Below, in pieces: positions 1-7,258 of a stretch of DNA of 64,000 nt (positions are counted from its first letter, which is position 1; the number at the start of each line of letters is the position of its first letter). The stretch is from Pseudomonadota bacterium (GTDB taxonomy: Bacteria; Bdellovibrionota; FAC87; UBA2466), in the NCBI GenBank assembly GCA_009927165.1, contig RFNO01000107.1, positions 1 to 64,000 on the forward strand, given 5' to 3'. The notes beneath the pieces were generated by a model that had not been told where the DNA came from, did not search any database, and was given only the letters and a program-made list of their open reading frames with translations. The position numbers were made by a program, and so were the translations under genes.

Positions 1-5
1 CCTGT

Positions 6-81
<76 letters not shown>

Positions 82-88
82 TTCCCCC

Positions 89-709
89 ATGAATGCTTTT
101 ATTTCCAAGCTTAAGTGGCTCCTCATTATTCCGTTAATCTTCATGGCTGTTGTTTGGGTCTCTCAAAACACAACAAGAGATAAATTGCCGGTTCTTATTG
201 AGTTACCTGCTTTCGACCTTAAAACTCAAGATGGAGCACCTTTCTCGAAGCAAAACCTTTTGGGACACGTTACGCTCATCAACTTTATTTTTACGTCGTG
301 TCCGACGGTTTGTCCGCTGCTGACTCAAAGGATGAAATCGATTGTTTCTGCAACGGATAATCCCCAATTGAGGTTTGTATCCATCTCTGTTGATCCCGAA
401 ACGGATAGTCCGAATGTTCTCAAAAAGTATGGCGATAAATTTGGTGCGGATTGGACCAAGTGGACTTTCTTAACAGGAACTCTAGGTGCAATCTCGGAAG
501 TAGTGGTGAAAGGATTTAAAATAGTTTTGATTCGGGACAAGAAGAACACCACAACCAGCGAAGCTAAAGATTTATTTGATATTACTCATGGCGAACATTT
601 TGTCTTAGTGGATAAACACGCCAACATTCGAGCTTATCGCATGATTGCAACCGATACCGAGCAAACCGAAGTGCTTGACCTACTGAATGATCTTGAAAAG
701 GAAGATTAG
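89..709 (+). CDS. SCO1/SenC-family copper chaperone, membrane anchored
   Basis: This is a thioredoxin-fold protein of the SCO family, which delivers copper to the CuA site of cytochrome c oxidase or acts as a periplasmic thiol redox protein. One N-terminal membrane segment (about residues 8-26) would anchor the domain in the periplasm. The CxxxC copper motif is CPTVC (Cys71, Cys75), and the third ligand is probably His167 in ITHGEHFVLVD, placed as in other SCO proteins. At 206 residues it has normal family length. The ATG lies 7 nt after the CCA of tRNA-Asn; the only SD-like sequence (GGGAG) lies in the tRNA acceptor stem. No oxidase subunits are in the window, so the exact partner is unknown. 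Confidence 0.9.
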   Translation: MNAFISKLKWLLIIPLIFMAVVWVSQNTTRDKLPVLIELPAFDLKTQDGAPFSKQNLLGHVTLINFIFTSCPTVCPLLTQRMKSIVSATDNPQLRFVSISVDPETDSPNVLKKYGDKFGADWTKWTFLTGTLGAISEVVVKGFKIVLIRDKKNTTTSEAKDLFDITHGEHFVLVDKHANIRAYRMIATDTEQTEVLDLLNDLEKED

Positions 710-710
710 C

Positions 711-736
711 GCTTTTAGTTCTATCGAAATAAAAGC
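711..736. terminator. Weak hairpin between convergent genes
   Basis: The arms GCTTTTA and TAAAAGC form a perfect 7-bp stem with a 12-nt loop between the SCO gene and the convergent deiminase-like gene. It overlaps the last codons of the minus-strand gene. There is no long T-tract, so a bidirectional terminator role is only possible. Confidence 0.3.
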
Positions 737-1800
737 CGTTTTAATTCCCTCAAATCCATTTTTGGATAAGTCATAGTGATACAGTGGACTGAACCATTTC
801 CGTGATCAGAGAGAGTTTCGGAGTTTATAGATACAACATCAAGTCCCTGAGCACGGTAGGTTGCAATGGCCTCTTCATCATTGCTTTCATCGAAGACCGG
901 AACAAAAACTTTTCCATTAATAAGAAGTGAATTCACATAAGTACGATACTTGCCATTTTGAGGCTTGGGCAAAACCACAACTTCATAACCGAGTTGTGAA
1001 AGGGTGGAGACATAGCTAGGGGTATCAGTGAGAATGGTTTTTTCATTGATAAACTTTACTCGCTCATCAGCATGACCAATACCGGCGACGTGCTTCAACC
1101 GAACTAACTTCTTACAGCCGTAGATCTCATGAAAAACCGAATCAGGAATAGCTGCAGTTGCTGTTTTGTTTACGATGAGACAGTTACCTCTTTGATCAGC
1201 AACAAAGTTTCCTCCCTCAAACTGGTAGGGGTTCTTAACAAGTTGAATGTGAAACCATTGTGCAAGTGCCTCATCAGGAGCATCGCCGCCGTAGTAAACG
1301 GCATCTACCGCGCCCCACGAGCTTTGGTCCATTTGAGGAGCTAGTTTAATCGGAATAGGCGTATTGTCTCTCGCCCAAACGGCTCGATCCGATGAAGCAT
1401 AATCTAACGAGGCAATCTCAACATTCGATTTCCCTGCCAGAGCTTCATAATGTCTTTTGAGGTCGGGCACATCTTTTGGAGAGTCAGTGTAAACAAAAAG
1501 TTTTACGCCGCTGGGTAAGTTTTCTGCCAAAGTGTTTTTGATTCGACTAGCAGAAAAGGGGGCATCGGCATGAAAGAGGAGAAAGCCCGCTTCTTCAGTC
1601 TCCGAAAAAGGCCTTTCAACTGATGGTGTTGTTTCCAAAGAACGGTTGTAATCCCACTGATAGTTTCTGGAACCCAATTTCCGGTTCCATTGGATGGAAG
1701 CTGCTGTCTCTTCAAGAGACGGAGCCAAGGGTTTGTAGGTGCCTGCTTCCGCATAGCCCAGCCCTAGAAATAAAACCAAAAACAGTCCTGACAGTCGCAT
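721..1800 (-). CDS. Secreted agmatine deiminase / PPAD-family protein
   Basis: This belongs to the porphyromonas-type peptidyl-arginine deiminase and agmatine deiminase superfamily, which hydrolyses guanidino groups to ureido groups. Conserved features are the Asp in WARDNTPI (about residue 145), EGGN (195-198), the His in GHADE (about 243) and the catalytic Cys near the C terminus in GSVHC (about 340). I moved the start from 1830 to ATG 1800 because AGGAGG sits 5 nt upstream, and the protein then begins with a clean signal peptide (MRLSGLFLVLFLGLGYAEA). Agmatine deiminases are usually cytosolic, so the signal peptide suggests a periplasmic or extracellular role, possibly on peptidyl-arginine. 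The substrate cannot be told from sequence. Confidence 0.82.
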   Translation of the reverse strand: MRLSGLFLVLFLGLGYAEAGTYKPLAPSLEETAASIQWNRKLGSRNYQWDYNRSLETTPSVERPFSETEEAGFLLFHADAPFSASRIKNTLAENLPSGVKLFVYTDSPKDVPDLKRHYEALAGKSNVEIASLDYASSDRAVWARDNTPIPIKLAPQMDQSSWGAVDAVYYGGDAPDEALAQWFHIQLVKNPYQFEGGNFVADQRGNCLIVNKTATAAIPDSVFHEIYGCKKLVRLKHVAGIGHADERVKFINEKTILTDTPSYVSTLSQLGYEVVVLPKPQNGKYRTYVNSLLINGKVFVPVFDESNDEEAIATYRAQGLDVVSINSETLSDHGNGSVHCITMTYPKMDLRELKRLLFR

Positions 1801-1891
1801 GCTTTCCTCCTGTGAACCCCTCCTATCCAAGCGGCTGTAGGGCCCAAAGTCAACGCTGGGCGTCGCCTCTTTTTTTTCCGGCTATTGAAAA

Positions 1892-1921
1892 TTGCCATCT
1901 CTCTCCCTCGGCCCTTATAAT
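1892..1921 (+). promoter_or_regulatory. Predicted sigma-70-type promoter for the 1952-3344 operon
   Basis: TTGCCA (1892-1897) and a perfect TATAAT (1916-1921) are separated by 18 bp. Transcription would start near 1928, giving a leader of about 24 nt before the proposed TTG start of the first operon gene. Confidence 0.6.
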
Positions 1922-1951
1922 GTTATTTAAATTTAGCTGTTTAAGTGCTTC

Positions 1952-2341
1952 TTGAACCTAACTAAAATTAATCGAAAGGTCCTTTTTTATTGGGGAATTT
2001 TGTTGGTTTTCTCTTCGCTCGCTCAAGCAGGTGAGGAACGTCCCCGGTGCCTCGAACTACGTAAGGAGTTGGATGCGTACCAGGAAACCCATCAATCGGG
2101 ATTAGCAAAGCAAAAAGAACTCGAGGAACAATTTAAGAAGGTTCTTAAGCAGGAGATTCTCGCCCAAGTAGAGAAGAGAGATCGTTCTGCGGAAGAAGGG
2201 GAAGCTAAGAAAGTTTACTACGAACTCAGGAGAATTCGCGCCGAAGTAGAACGCGCGATTACTCAAGTTTCGAGAATTAGAAAAATCTACTGTCCAAATT
2301 GTCCTCCAACCGGATTGTGCGAAGAAGGAAAGTCATCATGA
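1952..2341 (+). CDS. Small secreted coiled-coil protein, function unknown
   Basis: I do not recognise this gene. It encodes 129 residues with an N-terminal signal peptide ending near SSLAQA, a charged heptad-like helix (about residues 30-105) rich in Glu, Lys and Arg, and a Cys-rich tail with CPNC and a further Cys. The start is a TTG with no clear SD; it is chosen because it gives a proper signal peptide and lies just after a good promoter. The stop overlaps the next start as ATGA, so both products are probably made together. The next protein also has a coiled coil, so the two may interact in the envelope; that is inference. Confidence 0.6.
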   Translation: MNLTKINRKVLFYWGILLVFSSLAQAGEERPRCLELRKELDAYQETHQSGLAKQKELEEQFKKVLKQEILAQVEKRDRSAEEGEAKKVYYELRRIRAEVERAITQVSRIRKIYCPNCPPTGLCEEGKSS

Positions 2342-2967
2342 GACGTTTGATTCCGTTCTTGGTTCTCGGACTATTTTTTTCTACCGGTCTACCCGCTACC
2401 CCAAAGCGACCTCAAACGGTTTCTGCCGAGGAAAACATTAAAAAGCTTGAGAGCCGAATTGAGCAACTGGAAACGAAAGTGGACTTACTCTCCGAGCGCT
2501 CAAATTTACTTGCTGAAAGAACCCTTATTGCCTTTTTAAATGCCAGTTACTTAAAGACCGGGTTTAATATTTTATTTCCCCGAGGGTCCACCTTTTCTTT
2601 CCCCACAGATACCGGTCTTGGCGTTTTCGTTGGAGGCGGACACTATTTTGGAAGAAACCATGTAGTAGATGGTAGTTTCGATTGGGATCTTTATCCGTCA
2701 CTTACTTTGAGATATCGGTATGAGTGGCGGAATGACAACGCTACTTTGAATTTGGGGCCGATTGTTGGTGTTAAAATCAAACTCGCTAATCAAAAGCCGC
2801 TGGACAACTTTTTAGATAACAGAGAATCACTTCAATCTTTCTATGGCGTAGTAGGGTTGGGCGCTGGATTTCCCCTCGGTCTGTCCGTTGTGCATAGTGA
2901 ATTGTTGGCATTGTTTAACCAGCAACTCGTTATCGTGGCCTCTTTGGGAATTCACTTTTTCATTTAA
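2338..2967 (+). CDS. Putative outer-membrane beta-barrel protein with N-terminal coiled coil
   Basis: After a signal peptide (MRRLIPFLVLGLFFSTGLPA) there is a short coiled coil (about residues 33-62, IKKLESRIEQLETKVDLLSE), then strands alternating polar and aromatic residues with Gly turns, ending in HFFI. Signal peptide, beta-rich body and a C-terminal aromatic strand resemble small outer-membrane barrels; no family is assigned. The start is moved from 2299 to ATG 2338, which overlaps the upstream stop (ATGA) and follows GAAGGAAAG. It sits in a three-gene operon with the secreted coiled-coil protein and a VanZ-like protein. A peptidoglycan- or partner-binding coiled coil plus barrel is plausible but unproven. 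Confidence 0.65.
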   Translation: MRRLIPFLVLGLFFSTGLPATPKRPQTVSAEENIKKLESRIEQLETKVDLLSERSNLLAERTLIAFLNASYLKTGFNILFPRGSTFSFPTDTGLGVFVGGGHYFGRNHVVDGSFDWDLYPSLTLRYRYEWRNDNATLNLGPIVGVKIKLANQKPLDNFLDNRESLQSFYGVVGLGAGFPLGLSVVHSELLALFNQQLVIVASLGIHFFI

Positions 2968-2972
2968 TTGTT

Positions 2973-3344
2973 ATGAAGCACAGAAACCTTATTCTGAAAT
3001 TGTTGCTTGGTGCTTATTGGCTCATTGCTTTTACTCTCACCCATATCCAGCTTTCTTCTCAAGTGGCCCCAAAACCCGGAATGGATAAGCTCTATCATTT
3101 AATCGGTTACTCTTTGTTAGGTTTTTTGTTGATGGCTTTCCTCATTGCTGAGAACCGGTTTTCTCAGAAGCGAATGAGGCAGTGTCTCATGATACTTATC
3201 TTCTACTCGTTTGTTGATGAGGCAACCCAACCTCTTTTTGGTAGGGACTTTGAAATTTTAGACATGTTAGCGGATGGGATAGGAGCTACTTTAGGAGTTT
3301 GGGGTTCTCAGAAAATCTTCCCATTGAAGTCAATCGATCAATAA
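2973..3344 (+). CDS. VanZ-like integral membrane protein
   Basis: This 123-residue protein matches the VanZ-like pattern: DKLYHLIGYSLLGFLL (about 38-53) and DEATQPLFGRDFEILDMLADGIG (about 82-104), with four hydrophobic segments. VanZ-like proteins are membrane proteins of poorly known role; some affect teicoplanin resistance, and most relatives outside van clusters have no known function. It follows the barrel gene by 5 nt and is the last gene of the operon. Its 3' end overlaps the convergent symporter gene by 59 nt, a long tail-to-tail overlap. Confidence 0.8.
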   Translation: MKHRNLILKLLLGAYWLIAFTLTHIQLSSQVAPKPGMDKLYHLIGYSLLGFLLMAFLIAENRFSQKRMRQCLMILIFYSFVDEATQPLFGRDFEILDMLADGIGATLGVWGSQKIFPLKSIDQ

Positions 3345-4536
3345 CCACCGCTACGGTGATATCTCCTAATACGTTGGTAAAGGATCGCATGCGCGCTAAA
3401 ACCCAATCGATGGCTAAAAGAAAAGTAATCGCTTCCGTGGGAAGACCCGTGCAAGATAAAACGATGGTTAGTGAAATAATTCCTGCTTCCGGTATTCCAG
3501 CGACCCCAATGCACGCTACGATAGAAATAACCGCTACGAATAACTGAGACTTCAAGGGCAGTGAAATTCCATAGGCTTGCATGAGAAACAGAGCAGCTAC
3601 GACTTCGTAGAGAAGGATGCCATCATTATTAAAATTAGTTCCTACACAAGCAGATAAACGAGCAGATGCTGGGCTAACCTTTAACCGGTCAAGCGCTTTC
3701 AGAGTGACTGGCAATGTGGCTAAGCTGCTATTAATCCCAAACGCATAAAGAGCTGGATCCAGAACCGATCTCCAGAAAAATCGAAGGTCTATCTTTCCGA
3801 ATTGTCGGATCCAAGTTTGGTAGATCAGCAAAATATGAAATGCCATCCCGCTTGAACAGGCTAAAAAGTAGGCAAGTAATCCCTTGGCAATAGTGAGACC
3901 CTGGGCACCGATGGCTTTTACGACAGCACAAAAGACGGCCAACGGGAGAAATAGAACAATGACATCAACTAAAAAGAATAGTTGGTGAAGTCCCCAATCC
4001 ATTAAACAAGTAAGTTTTGTAAACCAATCTTGCCGATGCTTTAAAAAAGTGTTCCTAAGTAAAAGAAGGCTGGATCCAGTCAGTAGAGAGATAAAAATGA
4101 CCAAGGTTGTGCCAGTTAGGAGCGAGCCTATCCCCTGATTGGGTAACATGGCATTCAAGTTTTTTAACCAAAGGCCGTCCGAAGAAAACACCGAATCAGC
4201 TGGGAGTTGAAGAGAAAGCCACCTTCCAGGCTTAAAAAAGTTGGAAATCATGAGTGCAATCGAGACAGCACAGACCGCATTGAACCCCGATACGAAGAGA
4301 AGAGCGATAAAGCCCCGCCCTTTAAATTCAGACCGAAGAAAACCATCCGTTATGGTCAGGAACAGTAAGGGCATTGCTAGAAATTTAATCGCGTTGACCA
4401 ATAAACGACTGACTTCACCCAAAAACAGGAGATTTTTTCCAAAAAAAGCCCCCACCACTATTCCAAGTACCATGGCAATAAGGGTTTGAAGAGTAATGGA
4501 CAGCTTTAAAGGAGATAACTTTTCTTTTTTGAACAC
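3286..4536 (-). CDS. Dicarboxylate/amino acid:cation symporter (SDF family)
   Basis: This is a GltP/DctA-type secondary transporter of the inner membrane that moves glutamate, aspartate or C4-dicarboxylates with H+ or Na+. Family signatures are SSLATLP in the first hairpin region, NFNNDGILLYEVVAALFLMQ (canonical NMDGTALYEAVAA), AGIPEAGIISLTIVL in the second hairpin, and AIDWVLARMRSFTNVLGD (canonical DRxLDRxRTxxNVxGD). The last differs from canonical in charged positions, so substrate choice may differ. At 416 residues it has normal length. The start is GTG, 21 nt after the cytochrome c gene; a CTCTAT/ATAGAG hairpin touches that start codon. It may be co-transcribed with the cytochrome gene. 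Confidence 0.88.
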   Translation of the reverse strand: MFKKEKLSPLKLSITLQTLIAMVLGIVVGAFFGKNLLFLGEVSRLLVNAIKFLAMPLLFLTITDGFLRSEFKGRGFIALLFVSGFNAVCAVSIALMISNFFKPGRWLSLQLPADSVFSSDGLWLKNLNAMLPNQGIGSLLTGTTLVIFISLLTGSSLLLLRNTFLKHRQDWFTKLTCLMDWGLHQLFFLVDVIVLFLPLAVFCAVVKAIGAQGLTIAKGLLAYFLACSSGMAFHILLIYQTWIRQFGKIDLRFFWRSVLDPALYAFGINSSLATLPVTLKALDRLKVSPASARLSACVGTNFNNDGILLYEVVAALFLMQAYGISLPLKSQLFVAVISIVACIGVAGIPEAGIISLTIVLSCTGLPTEAITFLLAIDWVLARMRSFTNVLGDITVAVVIDRLTSMGRFSENPKLLK

Positions 4537-4557
4537 TCTATAAAAGAAATAGAGTTC

Positions 4558-5034
4558 TTACTTGGATTTTGCAATCAAGAATTCTTTTAGCTTAGCCAAA
4601 TCTGCAGCTGGGATTGTCTTGGCCCTTCCTTGTGGGGGCATGTCTACGCCAGCCCGTTCAGCAGCGAGCGCCCAGTTGGATATCGGACCTTGGCTGCCGC
4701 CAACAGAATGGCAGGTAGCACAGTATTGAGTAAAAATAGCTTGCCCGTCAGTGGAGCCCAAGGTTCCGTTCGTGGAAGCCGAATCTGACTTTTTATCAGA
4801 TGAAGGGTGCCAGGTAGGTTTTTCGGAATCTTTAGCATCAGTGTCGGTATTTGACGGTCTTTCATTTATGCAAGCACTTAACTTCTGATACAAAGAGCTT
4901 TTCTTTTTTTCGGGTTCAGGTCGAGTTGTCGACGTGCTAGTGCCCGCCTTAGTGCTTTCCGAATGTTCTTCAGCAATAGCAAAACCACTCAAACAGCAAA
5001 AAGCCAGAAGTAATACCCACGTGGATTTCAACAT
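4558..5034 (-). CDS. Periplasmic monoheme c-type cytochrome
   Basis: A signal peptide (about residues 1-21) is followed by a long low-complexity Ser/Thr/Lys/Asp linker (about 22-90) and a small class I cytochrome c domain. Heme would attach at CATCH. The Met ligand is probably that in VDMPPQGRAKTI, and the C-terminal helix LAKLKEFLIAKSK closes the fold. It resembles the small cytochrome c5/c-555 type used as soluble electron carriers. The SD GAGG lies 6 nt before the ATG inside a predicted RNA stem (see the leader feature). It could feed electrons to an oxidase served by the SCO protein, but no oxidase is in the window. Confidence 0.85.
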   Translation of the reverse strand: MLKSTWVLLLAFCCLSGFAIAEEHSESTKAGTSTSTTRPEPEKKKSSLYQKLSACINERPSNTDTDAKDSEKPTWHPSSDKKSDSASTNGTLGSTDGQAIFTQYCATCHSVGGSQGPISNWALAAERAGVDMPPQGRAKTIPAADLAKLKEFLIAKSK

Positions 5035-5039
5035 AGCTC

Positions 5040-5096
5040 ACCTCAACAGCAACAGACTTACCGCCTCGGGCGGATAAGCCTGCCCATTGAGGTTGC
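5040..5096 (-). promoter_or_regulatory. Structured 5' leader that could hide the cytochrome SD
   Basis: Read on the minus strand, ACCTCAA (5093-5087) can pair with TTGAGGT (5046-5040), which contains the GAGG SD site. Inside is an 11-bp hairpin, GGCTTA-T-CCGCC / CGA / GGCGGTAAGTC (5080-5055), with one bulged T. A competing pairing, GCAAC (5096-5092) with GTTGC (5053-5049), would break the outer stem. This looks like a translational switch or RNA thermometer. It fits no riboswitch class I know; I specifically did not find c-di-GMP-I hallmarks. Confidence 0.5.
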
Positions 5097-5114
5097 AACA
5101 ATTTTGCCATAACT

Positions 5115-5142
5115 GAGAATACGAGACTGTGTCCGTATTCTC
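5115..5142. repeat. Perfect 9-bp inverted repeat in the lysA-cytochrome intergenic region
   Basis: GAGAATACG and CGTATTCTC flank a 10-nt spacer (AGACTGTGTC). There is no T-tract on either side, so it is more likely a protein-binding operator or a processing hairpin than a terminator. It lies about 80 nt upstream of the cytochrome ATG and 130 nt past the lysA stop. The rest of the 239-nt gap holds no gene I can support. Confidence 0.5.
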
Positions 5143-5273
5143 CTTGAGTAAATACCGGAATCACGACGTGATAAGCCCTAACTCCGTTTGACCGTTAAAT
5201 TTTGACAGGCCGAGAGCGTAATTTGGTGCTTCCCTGACAATGATTTAACACGGCACTGTCAGAATACAGCTGT

Positions 5274-6506
5274 TTAGGTTTCGTTTTTCCAAAGGTCTTC
5301 GATAGATTCACGTTTTCTAATGACGGTTGCAGATTTTCCGGAGACCAATATTTCAGCCGCATTTGGTCGGATATTATAGTGAGACGACATTGAAAAACCG
5401 TAAGCTCCCGCATGACTAATCCAAACTTTATCTCCCGATCCAATCGCGGGCAGTTTGCGACTCAGCCCCAGAAAGTCCGAGGTTTCACAAACGGGGCCTA
5501 CGATATCAAAAGTTTTTTCTCGTGCCTTTGATTTTCGGCAAGGTTGAATCAAATGAAACGCTTCATAGAGCGCTGGTCGTATGAGTTCTGTCATGGAAGC
5601 ATCTAAAATCAGAAAGTTTTTGTGAGGATTTGATTTTGTGAACAGTACTTCTGAGACCAACACTCCTGATTCGGCAACAATCCATCTTCCCGGTTCAACG
5701 ATGAGCGAATAGGGGGTTTTTTTTAGGGGTTTTTGTATCGCAGTAGCATAAGCTTTAAGGGAAGGGACTTTTTCTCCTCGGTAGGAAACACCAAAACCTC
5801 CCCCGAGATCCAGTATCTCAATTGAATGACCCTGGAGTCTCAAGGCGTTTGCAATTTCCACGAGACGTGCTGATGCTTTATGGTAAGGCGTAACTGACTT
5901 GATTTGGCTGCCTAAGTGGCACGAAAGACCAATAAGTTTTAGGACTGGCGAGCCTTGGAGAACGCGTAAAGCTTCAGATAGCTGGCTTTCTGGAATTCCG
6001 AATTTAGTTTTGTAGAGTCCTGTTGCAATGTAGGGATTAGTTTGAACATTAATATTAGGATTTACTCTCAAACAAATGTTAATGGAACTTTTCCGGGTAA
6101 AGCTGCCTAAAATTTTAAGTTCTTCGATTGATTCAACCTGAAAAGAAAAGATCCCAGCCGTTATTCCCGCCAGTAACTCTTCTTTGCGCTTTCCAACCCC
6201 AGAAAAAACAATTTTTTGGGGAGATACGTTAGCAAGAATCGCTTTTTTTAGTTCACCCACTGAAACAACATCGGCTCCCAATCCTTCTCCGAAAATCACT
6301 CGCAGCAGACTAAGATTTGAATTGGCTTTTAATGCATAGCATGCCTGAGTGGGATGATTACTAAACGTTTGCAAAAATTCGCGACAGCGCTGTTTTAGAT
6401 GGGCTTCCGAATAGACAAAGAGGGGAGTGCCGAATTTACTAGCTAGCTCACAAAGTGAAACTTTTTCTAAGTGAGCCTCTTCTCTTTTGTAAATGATAGG
6501 TGTCAT
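5274..6506 (-). CDS. lysA: Diaminopimelate decarboxylase
   Basis: LysA removes CO2 from meso-diaminopimelate to give L-lysine, the last step of lysine synthesis. It is a fold-type III PLP enzyme. Seen here: PLP Lys60 in CYALKANSN, His197 in CHLGSQ, the phosphate-binding Gly loop LDLGGGFGVSY (233-242), EPGR (271-274), Cys340 in GPVCETSDF and Tyr369 in AGAYGFSMSS. At 410 residues the length is normal. The start ATG overlaps the stop of the upstream glutamine amidotransferase gene by 4 nt (ATGA), so they form an operon. A broader role in carboxynorspermidine or arginine decarboxylation is less likely given the LysA-type motifs. Confidence 0.93.
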   Translation of the reverse strand: MTPIIYKREEAHLEKVSLCELASKFGTPLFVYSEAHLKQRCREFLQTFSNHPTQACYALKANSNLSLLRVIFGEGLGADVVSVGELKKAILANVSPQKIVFSGVGKRKEELLAGITAGIFSFQVESIEELKILGSFTRKSSINICLRVNPNINVQTNPYIATGLYKTKFGIPESQLSEALRVLQGSPVLKLIGLSCHLGSQIKSVTPYHKASARLVEIANALRLQGHSIEILDLGGGFGVSYRGEKVPSLKAYATAIQKPLKKTPYSLIVEPGRWIVAESGVLVSEVLFTKSNPHKNFLILDASMTELIRPALYEAFHLIQPCRKSKAREKTFDIVGPVCETSDFLGLSRKLPAIGSGDKVWISHAGAYGFSMSSHYNIRPNAAEILVSGKSATVIRKRESIEDLWKNET

Positions 6507-7171
6507 GGTCGATGTTGTGCACAGAGCGCAAGAAATTTCTCAAGAAGCCCATGCCCAAAGTTAAATTGTGAAGGATCCGAAGCTAGGCGTTTTTCCCTGA
6601 GCTCGAGAAATTTAGGTCCGGCTTCTGGGTGAGGTTGAAAAGTCCAAATGGGAAGGGCAGTATGGCTAAGCCCATCAATCACGATATCTTTACTTGAGGC
6701 ACTTACTTCAAAACCAGAAGGTACCGTCACTACTTGTTCATTGTGAGAAACGTAGAGGGGGCCTGTGCAGTCATTTCCCCAGAGTGGATTTGATTTCAAT
6801 TGCACTTCTCGGAAGCCCAAAAATTTCTTTTTTTCTGGGGTTACATAAGACACTGTTCCCCCAAAAAGATGGGCAATAAATTGGTGGCCAAAACAAAGTC
6901 CCAAAGTAGGTGTTTTGCTTTCGATGAGGGGTTTAAGAAATTCGCCCAACCGGATTTGCCATGGAAGCATCTCATTTACGCTACTGAGGCTTCCTAAAAT
7001 AATAATACCCTTGACCGAGTCCCTGGCACTCTCGAGAGAATTGAAGCCGTAGATTGCAGGTAAATGATAGGTCACGGGGAGCTTTGAAATCCGAGCTAAT
7101 AAATTAAAGCTCTCCAGCTCAGGGTTCTTAATCCCCGGATCTATGATTAAAACGTGGGGGCCTTTGGGCAA
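6503..7171 (-). CDS. Class I glutamine amidotransferase, GMP synthase GATase-like
   Basis: A free-standing class I glutaminase domain of 222 residues. The catalytic triad is visible: Cys93 in GLCFGHQ, His181 and Glu183 in FQPHPEA. Such proteins release ammonia from glutamine or hydrolyse gamma-glutamyl bonds. No synthetase domain is fused, and the acceptor is unknown. The start is TTG (LPKGPHV read as Met), backed by AGGAG 9 nt upstream. It is translationally coupled to lysA, so a role linked to lysine or diaminopimelate metabolism is possible; this is inference. The gene is divergent from ygiQ. Confidence 0.8.
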   Translation of the reverse strand: MPKGPHVLIIDPGIKNPELESFNLLARISKLPVTYHLPAIYGFNSLESARDSVKGIIILGSLSSVNEMLPWQIRLGEFLKPLIESKTPTLGLCFGHQFIAHLFGGTVSYVTPEKKKFLGFREVQLKSNPLWGNDCTGPLYVSHNEQVVTVPSGFEVSASSKDIVIDGLSHTALPIWTFQPHPEAGPKFLELREKRLASDPSQFNFGHGLLEKFLALCAQHRP

Positions 7172-7258
7172 TGCAATTGTCTCCTGTTGCGTCGTAAATC
7201 AAATAATATCAGCAATTTAGATGTTGGGCCAGACGGGCCTAGCTTTGTGAGAGCCAAA

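Noticed and set aside
1869-1877. T8 tract after a GCCCA/TGGGC repeat as a terminator
   Set aside because: No plus-strand gene ends there, and it lies upstream of a minus-strand start and a plus-strand promoter.
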